Source of the DNA: Magnolia sinica | Taxonomy: Eukaryota > Streptophyta > Magnoliopsida > Magnoliales > Magnoliaceae | Direction of reading: 5' to 3' | NCBI RefSeq assembly: GCF_029962835.1 | Contig: NC_080573.1 | Span: forward strand, 88,698,001 to 88,762,000 | Length of the DNA stretch: 64,000 nt | Part shown: positions 48,710-58,440 of the stretch, one piece after another | Numbering within the stretch: position 1 is the first letter of the stretch | Layout: each line of letters opens with the position of its first letter | Program-made: the position numbers and the translations under genes | Notes under the pieces: generated by a model | What the model saw: only the letters and a program-made list of their open reading frames with translations | The model's database searches: none | Told to the model about the DNA's origin: nothing

Positions 48710-49490
48710 ATCCCATCCATGGGTTGGAAAAAGGATGGATTAAATAATCACTACAATTTTTTAATGGCAGCCCATGAAATGTGTTTTGAACTTAACAGAT
48801 AGTTTAGATTGAACGATTAGATGGTCCAAGTGAACTTATACAACTAGCACTGTAACATACAGTTCTGGGAGAGAACTGGAACACTTCTCCTAACATGCAA
48901 GCAATGCGTTGGATCCATGAATATGCTGACATGAAGATAGAATTGTTAGATTTAACTTAAAAACTTGCATCATTGTGATTAGATGGATTAGTTCAAAGAA
49001 ATGTGTCCAGGAAAATCTAAAGATGGATTGGAAAACAATGCCTAATTAAGGATAGATTAGATCATAAGATCAATTTGATTCTTTCATGGAAGTCCATGAA
49101 ATAAGTTCTAAACTTAATGCACGGTTTAGATTCAATGATTGGACCGTCCAAGTGAACCCATGCAATTGAGAGCGCTGTAAATTATAGAGCCCTGAGAGCA
49201 TTGGAGCACTTCTAACAAGTAATAGCTAGGCAATATATGCTTAATCAAGAATTTGTGATCTGAAAAAGTTAATGTTAGATGAGAAAATAATGTCAAATCA
49301 AGTATGGGTTAGATCATATGATGAGTGTGTGATTTTTTTTGGACAGCCCATAAAATGTGTTCTAAACTTAATGGATGGTTCAGATTGAATGATTAGATCA
49401 TCCAAGTAAACCTATTCAACTAGGAGTATTCCAACTTACAGGGTTCTGACAGCACTGGAGCATTTCTCCTAATCCACATAGGCTATACCA
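48710..49490. repeat. Three degenerate direct repeats, about 250-320 bases apart
   Basis: Three blocks share CCATGAAATGTGTT, then TTTAGATTGAATGATTAGA, then a TCCAAGTGAACC / CAACTAG / GGAGCACTTCTCCTAA series. They are centred near 48771, 49092 and 49348. No coding potential is seen. This accounts for most of the gap between the CACTA elements (48332-49665). Confidence 0.75.
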
Positions 49491-50406
49491 AAAAGGTGAT
49501 CTCGAAAGTCTTACTTAATTTAGAAAATTCCAACGGCCTTCACATATATCCACGTACACACGTTCCTGGAAACAACCTGAATTACATTGGTAAGAAGATC
49601 TATAGATTTTTTTGACATCCCTATATTGATACCTGATACCAATATAAGACTGCCGATTGGCAAATCACTACACCAAAATCGCAGATAAGGAACGTTCGGG
49701 ATTTTGGTTCAGAAACGGGTCTAAGCAGTTTCTGATTCAAAACGGTTATGAACCGTGCTACAATTTGTTGTTGTTTTAACAGCTACATTGTTGTTTCCAC
49801 TGTTTTATTGATGTGTCCCAATCGAGTGTTGGATCTTCTTAGTTTTCATTATTTGGATCTGTTGTTTTATTGTAAAACATATAGACGGAATGGATTCGAT
49901 CAGAACCCTCTTAGTGGACCCCACAAGCCCAAGCGTCACATTACTTTAGATCTGCCGCAAGCTACTGAACCATTTTCACCCTTACATTATGCCAAAACCC
50001 TAGCCTCATTTTGCATTCATCTCCCTCACCCTCTCTCGATCTCCTTCTCCCTCTCCCTCTCTCAATCTCCCTTTCTTTTGATCTCCCTGTCCCGATCTTA
50101 ACCCGCTTTCTCGATCTCCCTCTCCCGATCTCAAACCCCCCCCCCCCTCTCTCTCTCCCTCTCTCTCCCTCCCTTTGCCTTTCCGACTCTAAATTTGACA
50201 GTCCCCACACGGTATTGTAGAAGCAGCAGCAACAGCTCTGTATGGGGTGTATCGCAACTTTGAAAGATGACATGCAGAAAGTCACCACCAACTGCGCTCT
50301 CTCCGTTCACTTCCTTCCCCATTTTGCCCTTCATCTTTTCATCTTTTTACCTTCTTGTCCTTCCTAACATTTTTTCTTTTCTATTGGGAAAATCGGATTC
50401 TTTCTG

Positions 50407-50512
50407 GCCATTGAGAAGCATGGCGTGGAGAAGGACATTGTCGAGTACATCAAGAAGGAGTTCGATAAGAAGTATGGCGCCACTTGGCATTGCATCGTTG
50501 GGCGCAATTTTG
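50407..50512 (+). pseudogene. Dynein light chain (LC8/DLC type) exon fragment
   Basis: LC8-type light chains are small dimeric hub proteins. The exon is open from the GCC codon at 50407 to 50512 (donor GTATTT). It encodes [20 protein letters not shown] then [16 protein letters not shown], the conserved centre of plant LC8 proteins with the IKKEFD and [10 protein letters not shown] signatures. Upstream, a possible exon end with KDDMQK is read near 50255-50279. The C-terminal strand segment (VTHE...IYFYL...ILLFKSG) is missing. A CT-rich leader at 50010-50200 may be captured 5'UTR. Confidence 0.82.
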
Positions 50513-53500
50513 GTATTTTCTCTGGCATTTTCATTCTAATTCTTCTATCATTTCTTATTTTTTGAGTCTTGCTTATTTATGTTTCCTTGATCTCTCCTTT
50601 GTTTGCTTGTTTTATGTTTTTGGGAGTATTTATGTCTGCAATGTGTTTGTAGAATTGACTGAGAGAGTGGATTTTGAAATTTTGTTACCTGCATTGGGTG
50701 TTGATTATATGTAAGTGTTGTATGGGTGCCTTTTCTACACTTTTGTGGATAGAATACATGCCAATATGGCGCGTGTATGAGATCAGAGCTTTCCGTCAGG
50801 TGGGCCACATTGTTTGGGTGTCCTTGCCGGCAGATCAGGCCGTTTGACTCCTCAGGGGGGGCTAAAGCGTACAAAACAAATCAGAGGCAAGAAAAATTTG
50901 TTTTAGGCATTTGTTTGTTTTGTATGTCTTGTGCCTACCACATGAATGAAATCAACCTGATTTTTAAGCCAAAAGATCTAACTAGTGTGGTGCACCTGAT
51001 GGGGATCTCATACAAGTGAGCCACACGATGGGGATCTCATACAAGTGAGCCACATAGGCATATGTGTCTGTGCACGTATCGGAGATGCTCTACTCATGTG
51101 GGCTTAGCTAACCTCTCAGCTTCTTCCACTGATCCTATGCGTTCAGAGAGAGATGTTAGAAGAATTCAAATTGATGAAGAGGTAGATGTCTATATGGGAG
51201 GATATTTTGGGTGATTTTATTATAGAAGTCATCACAAGCCTTGGACTAGGTTTCAGGTTTATTGGGTTTAGCTTGAAATGCGCACTCCATCTTAGATTAT
51301 GTACCAAAAAGGCAAGGCAAAGTCATCAAGAGTTACAGTTCATCGTGTGTTTCTAACATTGTCAATTAACTTTCTTGGATCTTTGTGTGATCTTATACAC
51401 ACTTGACTTGATCTACACACTTGATCTTGCATTGAGAAATTATGTAATCATCTGCCCATGGGTATGTGTAGTATCATGGGACTTCAGTCCCCAATAGTGG
51501 GACAAGTGGACCCAGACCATTAATTTGATGGCCCAAACATGAATGGATCATGCCCCTAGAATCTCCCTTAATGGAAGATCCTAACCCTTATCCATCTAAT
51601 CTGACCCTTTTTCATTGAGTGGTGAGCTTTTTTCTTTCCTGACTGATGTCCCATCTGGGACAACTTTTTGGGGGCTTTGCCATCCATTGTGGGCCCATCT
51701 GATAATGGCTTGGATCATTGAACTATTTTCCCCACTTGTTGAAACTCAAGGTTACCCAAGGCTTATTTAACAAGGATTATGTAATTCCTCTTTTCCATTT
51801 CTTTCTTGCTTTCCTTTCTCCAAGTCTAGTTCCAATTTCACATGTTTTGCCCATGACGGTTTACTTGGTTACTTGTCTCACGTTAGAAGGTGAACCAAAT
51901 TGCTAAATGGAAGGAGTTATTATGTTCTCTACTTTGTTTCCATGTGAACCCACCTCATATCTTGCCTTTCTCTGTATCACAAGGGACATTCTTGTAACAA
52001 TTCATGTTGTGAGTTTATGCCTCTAAAGGCTGGTGGATCTGTAGGCCGAGGAAAAGCAGCACCCAAGGTACATGTTTGATGTGTTGAAAAATGTGGAGTT
52101 GGTAGATCACCTGTCCTCTTTACTCACTGTGATATGGCATGGGAATGTCCGTCACAGTTTTTTAGTTTGTTTTGGATGGCTTGGGTTCTACAACATTCAA
52201 CACAGCAATTGTATCACCTATATACTATGTGATGTTTACGTCCTTGACCATTTTGGCTAGTGTGATAATGTTCAACGTAATCGTTCCCACTAGTTGAATA
52301 CATGAATGAGTACTGTTTTGTTTCTTATTTGCCTTCTTTCTAAAAAAAAATTGTGATAAAAATGGGTAACTCTATCAGGATGCTTAATTATTTTGCTTGA
52401 GAGGTATTTTGATTTTATTTATTTATTTCAGAGGTATCATATTGTTTGACTTCTCAATTGGATCTTATTCTGACACAGGGGTTCAACGAAAACTGGAAAT
52501 GGATTATCAGGTGTGTAGGAAAACTTGTGTTACAGTTCTTGTTATAGTTTGGTGTCATGTTGACCTCATGATCTCACTACTTATTCTCTAAATCAAAAAT
52601 AGGTTGCTAGTAAAAAAGAGAAGTCACTAAAGAGCTATGCCAAATAGCCGAGGCAGCAACCACTAGCAAGAAACACCCCAGGTATGCACATACTATTTAA
52701 TTAGGCTAAAGATTACAAAATATATGAAGCTTTGTAGTGGAAATAATGGCTCTTCAATGGAGCTCATCATTTTATTGAGTTATCTCAAGAAAGTGTACTT
52801 CTATATTCATGCATGCATACTGTGATTGTGATGAGGCTGTTAACTGGATGGTTTTTTGGTAGATTGTAGCATTGTCAATGACAGGTGCTGAGTGCATAAA
52901 GTTAACCAAAGGCCTGACGTCTCATGTTTCACATTAAAATTATGATCCGCAACCAAGCTTGATCCTTCTGTTGCTTGTGTATTTCTCCCAGCCCAAATGC
53001 CTTATGTCATTATAGCAAGTAGGCTGTTAAAGTTGAAGATATAGATCCTAAAAAAATGATTAAAATGTAGCCCCCCAATGCCCTGTTTGGTTGTCACTTT
53101 TTTATATTTATTCAGTAAGTTCGGGAGTGTTTGTTTTTGTTGTCACTTAAAAATTAGTTCATTTGATTTAGCTAATAGTAATTATGTTTTCTTTCTATGT
53201 TTTCTCTCATTGTATTATCGTTCAACAACTGACACGGGTGTTTTGCCACTGATACTTTAGATGGACATTTGTGTAATATATCTTCTTCAAATGACCAAAT
53301 GCATGCAGTCTTCTGTTCTTCTTGCGTTTGTGGTTAAAAACTATATTTTTGTGGTTTATAGATGAGGTTTTATGACTTGGTGACGAAGAGTGACTCAACC
53401 AATCTTTACGGGGTGCATTGCACACTAAATCTGAAAAAGGAAATTATTTTCTGATACTGGGGTTCTTACCAGTGGCTTGTTGAATATTAGAAGTCTCCAT

Positions 53501-53546
53501 TTGCATTGGATTCTTCAGTTTCCATTTACTGCTAGACAGATTATAT

Positions 53547-53603
<57 letters not shown>

Positions 53604-53990
53604 TATATATATATATATATATATTCTGATTTCTGTTTGCTGAGCTCCTATGGATTTGTAAACTGAAAGAAACACTCAAATAAAATGTTTCAATGTATTA
53701 AATACTAAGAGTAATCTGTGAGACAGACCCTCCTAGCAATTTTCCCAGCTTGTTGATAGAGGTTGATCAGATATATCATTTAGCTTGCCTAGCTTCTCCA
53801 ATCTTCTACAAATACAATCCTGTTAAGGTGAATATGACTCTACACCTCATTTATGAATTATGAATTTTTGTTTATCATTTTATCTTTGAATTTATGTTTC
53901 AAAGTGATCATGCGAGTACCTTTGAGTGCTTATGTATGACATTTTTGAGATCCATGAGTATGTTTACATATGATTTTGTTTGACGTCAAT
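50513..53990. other. Non-coding stretch with weak exon-like islands
   Basis: No recognisable gene. Short splice-bounded islands occur at about 52029-52068 (AGGSVGRGKAAPK), 52480-52511 (GFNENWKWIIR) and 52603-52680 (Lys-rich, with stops). They could be exons of one captured gene, but I cannot name it. A long TA microsatellite lies at 53549-53624. The rest is AT-rich intron-like DNA. Confidence 0.4.
53549..53624. repeat. (TA)n microsatellite
   Basis: A TA run of about fifty bases, a TCTTA interruption, then about twenty more bases of TA. Confidence 0.95.
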
Positions 53991-53993
53991 GAA

Positions 53994-54571
53994 TCACTTT
54001 TTGAGTGAAGCGAATGAAGTTTTGATCAGTGCCTTTCTTGTTCTTTTGAGAGCCAAAGGAGAGTCATTCGAAGAAGTGAGTGGCCATATGTAACATTTTA
54101 TAAAAGAAAGTAAAATATGTGATGTTTCTGAATATTAGAACACAAGCATATTGGGAGAGAAGCTCCATAAGCTTGATTCATAGACTGAAATTGATAAGCA
54201 TATTACTCCTTTATAGATTTATAGATCTCTGCAGTTGCAGGTTGTGGGATTGGCGAGGGCAATGTTCAAATGCTGTAGGAAAGTTGAAGGAATGACTGAT
54301 GTGGTTGATATTGTTGGAACAGGAGGTGATGGGAAAAACACAATTAACATATCAACAGGGGTTTGTATTCTAGTTGCTGCCTCTGGTGCAAAATTTGCTA
54401 AGGTGATGATCCTTTCACATAAGGAATAATGTTGAAATTATTCTAGTATGTACTGTAATTAATTCGAATTCTATGTTATGGTAGCAGCAAGGAAACAGAT
54501 CCAGTTCTTCTGCCTGTGGAAGTGCTGATGTGTTAGAGGCATTGGGGGTAAACATCAATTTGGACCCTGAG
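53994..54571 (+). pseudogene. Anthranilate phosphoribosyltransferase fragment, three exons
   Basis: This plastid enzyme joins anthranilate to PRPP in tryptophan synthesis. Exon about 53994-54075 encodes FLSEANEVLISAFLVLLRAK then GESFEE, with GTGAGT after it. Exon 54241-54402 encodes [40 protein letters not shown] and the stretch to GAKFAK. Exon 54488-54571 encodes QGNRSSSSACGSADVLEALG then VNINLDPE, with GTAAGT after it. The PRPP-binding GTGGDG, the N-I-S-T and the GNRSSSS loop are all present. The N-terminus and the whole C-terminal two thirds are missing, and unrelated ubiquitin-protease exons follow at 55.4 kb. The exons are open and the introns short and normal, so this is a captured genomic fragment. 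Confidence 0.9.
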
Positions 54572-55404
54572 GTAAGTGTTATAAAATGATCAATTAATTC
54601 CATTTATACGGAGTTTCTTTTACTTCAACATTAATATGGTCGTTTGTCTTTTTAATGCTTTTTATTATGATGAGCTAGGATAGCCAGATATATTTATATG
54701 CTTATAATACATGTATCTTGTTTTGGCAATGCGATATCAATACCAAACAGTGCATGAAGACTTTTCAAATGCAGCTTAAATCATATCCCATTGTATTGGT
54801 TTGTACTAGCAGTTTTTGTCATGGTATTGAAGTATCAGATGAGATATTCATAATCCATATCACTGTTGTTGATTTCAAATTTGAGAAATGCTTCATGGTA
54901 TCCATGCTCACCACATCCATGTCTACATCTACTCTAGCCATTGTAGCTTACGAGACCTCTTAGAAGTGGGAATTATGGAGTAAAGGCAAAGCTACATCTA
55001 CTCTAGCCATTGTAGCCATCTACATTTGATTTGACTTAAATAAGTTAACTGTCACGTCATATGCTGCTTCATTATGTTGGTCATGCAACAAAATAAACCC
55101 AGTGAAGTCTTATAAATTTCCATCTGAATCAAGTTTGGCTGAAATATGTCCTGAAAAGTGTGCATGTAGGCTTTCTTAGATCCTCAAGAGTCGGCTGAAA
55201 AGTCGACTTGGTATTTTGAATGAGAAATTCCTCAGAGAGATACAATGCTGCTTGAAACTTTACTGTAAACTCAATAGCTTAATACTTGTATGAATCACAT
55301 TACATCAAGCTTAAATGAAATCTTTTGTGCAGGATGATAGTGTTAAATGGAGAGCATTGCAAGTTATTTCAAGTTCACTTAGTATTCACTTATTAGGTTG
55401 TATG

Positions 55405-55677
55405 TTTTCTTGGTCATGGGAGAGAAGAAGATGCCCATGAATTTTTGAGGTCAGCTGTTTAAACTATTTCTGGAGTTTATGTTGCATCCATCTGGACATA
55501 TATTTTATCATTTCAAATGCATGTAATGATATCCTGTTAATGGGTGATTTTGGCAGGTATGCTATTGATACAATGCAATCTGTGTGCCTTAAGGAAGCTG
55601 GTGCAAATGCAACGGACCCTTTGGAAGGGGAAACTACTCTTTTACAACTGATTTTCAGGGGTTACCTTCAGTCTAAG
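55405..55677 (+). pseudogene. Ubiquitin-specific protease (UBP15/16-like) fragment, two exons
   Basis: UBPs remove ubiquitin from proteins. The end of one exon (to 55449, donor GTCAGC) encodes GHGREEDAHEFL, the conserved Q-x-DAHEF box of the USP fold. Exon 55557-55677 (GCAG before, GTACGT after) continues in the same phase with RYAIDTMQSVCLKEAG and ETTLLQLIFRGYLQSK, as in plant UBP15-19 proteins. The Cys box and His box exons are absent. A further island at 55333-55372 (DDSVKWRALQVISS) is not assigned. It lies directly after the phosphoribosyltransferase piece on the same strand. Confidence 0.83.
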
Positions 55678-56339
55678 GTACGTCTATGGTCCTCGAGATC
55701 GAGAGCATTTTCATCAGATCTTTGTATTCCTTTTTAGTTTGAGTCATCATGGTTTGTGCAACAAATTTTGTAGAGAGTACTGAATAGCAGCTAGAAACTT
55801 GAATGATTGGGATTCTTGCAATATGCTGGAGAATCTTCCACATTAGCCAGGTTGGTGGTGTGTAGTACACTAGCCAATCCGCTTCCATGTAAGCAGGAGT
55901 ATGCGGATTTTTTGCTAAATGCTTTGCCCAAGTTACTGTGCTAGAGAGCTAGTTAGGGCTACTGTGATGTTTTGTGAGAAAGTTTTGCGAGAAATTCACT
56001 TCGTTTATTCGTTTTGCTAGCTCATTTTAAGATATGTGATAAAAATAGGTAGATCCAAAATTTAATGGACCACTGGAGAGGAAATAGTAAAGATTAAATG
56101 ACTATTTGAAACATTTGTATGGCCATATAAGCTTTGTATTAACCTAAGGTTTTCGTGTTTTTAGTTCATTCCATTGAGAATAACCATATAAATAGTTTCG
56201 ATGGTATATAATCATCAAGGATCTAAGAAGATTTCAATGGTAAGCATTCCCCCCCCAATTTTCCCTCTTTTGTGGCCACATTAGTTTTGAATGCTAATCA
56301 TATTTTATCTCGTCTTAAAATAAGCTCATAAAACTAATG

Positions 56340-57380
56340 AAATAGGTTGGATTTCTCACAAACATTACGGTGGCCCCACGTAGCTTCCTAACTAAGAAAC
56401 TTCTTGTCTTAAGCCTTTGGCAAGGACTCTTGAAATTTGCTCCCGCATAGTGAAAATCCCATACATAGGAAGTGGATTGCGTACTGAGTGAACTACATGG
56501 GGCCCACTGTGATGTATGTGTTTATCCATGCCATCCGTTCATTTTTTCATCTCATTTTAGATTAATAGCCCAACATTGAAACATATCCAAAGTTCAAGTG
56601 GACTGCGCCACAGAAACAGTGGGATAATGACTTCCACTGTTAAACCTCCATGGGATTCATAGTAATGGTTATTTGTACCAAACCTGTTCATTAGATATTA
56701 AGACATGAATGAAAGGAAAATACAAATACCAACTTGATCTAAAACTTCTGTGGAACCTATAAGAAGTTTTAGATGTAGGCATTCAATTACTAGTGCTAAT
56801 TGAGATCACAGTATGTTTTAATTTTAGGCTCATGCCATAAAAGGATGTTCCAAAGTTGATGGACAATATGAATAAGGCACATATATCATGGTAGACCCTG
56901 CAGAGTTTGTGCAGTACATGACGGTCCAACAAAAGGGTGAGATCGTGGAAGGCCTTTTACCACTGTCAACCTGTCAGAGGAGTTTCATCTCCCAAGAACT
57001 ATGCAGGTCGACAATGAGACATCCACTCCATCCATCCATTTTTCAACATAGTAGTATTACACTATCAGCTCGATAGGCAAGGCAGATAAAAAACTAAAGT
57101 GGGCCACACCACAATAAATAATAAGAATTGAACATCCACTATTGAAATATTTTAGAAGCCACGGAAGTTTTGAATCAAGGTAATATTTTTTTTTTCTTTA
57201 TTCATCACAGTAAGAATGAATGAAGGGTTTGAATGGCATATAATCATCGCACCTACTTGAGGTTTGGCTGCACTTCATCTTTGAGTTTTGTCTTAACATG
57301 AGCTAGCTGAAAAAATGGATTTATATCGTAGATTTATCATAAAGATCACAGTGGGCCCACCTAACTTCTGAGCGTAGGAA
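56340..57380. repeat. Dispersed GTGGGCCC-type repeat outside the LTRs
   Basis: This holds the same blocks as the long LTRs: TGGGGCCCACTGTGATGTAT at 56499, CATGCCATCCGTTCATTTTT at 56529, GTGGGCCACACCACAATAAA at about 57100, and GTGGGCCCACC near 57352. It has phrases such as TCCAAAGTTCAAGTGGA and AACTTCTGTGGAACC. It is non-coding and sits between the UBP and AIL fragments. No clear terminal inverted repeat was found. It may be a separate dispersed element whose fragments also built the LTR arrays. Confidence 0.55.
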
Positions 57381-57484
57381 CTGCATCTCAGATATGTGGT
57401 TTGTCTTTGTGTTTTCCAATGATTGGGATTCCTTGCAACAACAGATCCTGGTAGGAATCTAACTGTCTTTAGAGAGAGAGAGAG

Positions 57485-58440
57485 ATGAAGGGCATGAATG
57501 ATAATGATAATGATAACAATAACGGGTTGGGTTTCTCACTCTCTCCTCACATGAACATGGATGCATCTATAGACCCACATCAGCATCATCATCATTACCA
57601 CCATCGTCAGTAACATCATCATCATTATCATCAAACACAAGCTGCAACTGTTGTTTCTCCTACAGTTCTAACCAGCTTCTTTCTAGCTCCTCAGATGGAA
57701 ACACAAGGTGAGACCCTTTACTCCCAGTTGTCTGCAATGCCACTGAAATCTGATGGCTCCCTATGTATCATGGAAGCTCTTACAAGATCACAGCAAGGTG
57801 AAGGTATGCTTCTCTTCTTCCATCTCTTCCTTTCAGTTTCTTTTAAATAGCTTCTAAAAATAAAGTCATGTTTATCTCTTTGTTGATGGAAGGAGTGATG
57901 CCAGCTTCCTCTCCCAAGTTTGAAGATTTCTTAGGTGATGCAACCATGGGAGCCCACCAGTACGGATCCATTGATAGGGAAGTTATGTCTCTAAGCTTGG
58001 ATAGCATGTATTACCAGCACAACCCATGAGCTGAAAACAACAGGCAACAACATTCTTTAGGCCTTCTCCAGCCCTTCAGGTAGCTGATTCAAGCCCAACA
58101 GCAGCAACAACATCACTAATACTTCCAGCCACTATAGGAAGGGATGTGCACAAGATTAACAGCTCATGACATGTACCAGACTGCCTTAGAAGTGGCGCCG
58201 AAGGAAGCCCAGATCCCTCTAATGGCATATGGAATACCAGGCCTGAAGAACTGTATATGCTAGGCCGAGTCGGGCAAGCATCAGGATGTGCAGGCCAAGC
58301 TAGTGGAAGAGATTGCTCGGGTTATGGGGGATGGACGAGAAGACATTGAAGAGGAGGATTTGCAGCGGATGTCATATATAAAGGCAGCGATCATTCTAGA
58401 AAAGATTAAGGAATTGTTGGATTATAGAAGCCTAGAAATG
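57485..58440 (+). pseudogene. AINTEGUMENTA-like/PLETHORA N-terminus fused in frame to a cytochrome P450 fragment
   Basis: Exon 1 (ATG at 57485 to 57803, donor GTATGC) encodes a start with NGLGFSLSPHMNMDA, a His-rich run and MPLKSDGSLCIMEALTRSQQ, the N-terminal signature of AIL/PLETHORA AP2 transcription factors. Exon 2 (from 57893, acceptor AAG) continues in phase with SSPKFEDFLGDATMG, GSIDREVMSLSLDSMYYQ and a Gln-rich region to LKNCIC. The DNA-binding AP2 domains are absent. In the same frame, after a TAG at 58261, the sequence becomes a P450: VQAKLVEEIARVMGDGREDI then EEEDLQRMSYIKA, the J-helix region of CYP89/77-type enzymes. It ends before the ExxR and heme motifs. In-frame stops lie at 57611, 58027, 58081, 58117, 58135 and 58261. 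Confidence 0.83.

Noticed and set aside
52733-52739. TGTAGTG as a possible right end for the CACTA element starting at 49666
   Set aside because: The three bases after it (GAA) do not match the left flank AAT. There is no extended match to the CACTACACCAAAATC complement and no subterminal repeat cluster.
53994-54571. A functional tryptophan-pathway gene
   Set aside because: Only three consecutive exons are present. The N-terminus and most of the catalytic domain are absent, and an unrelated gene fragment follows.
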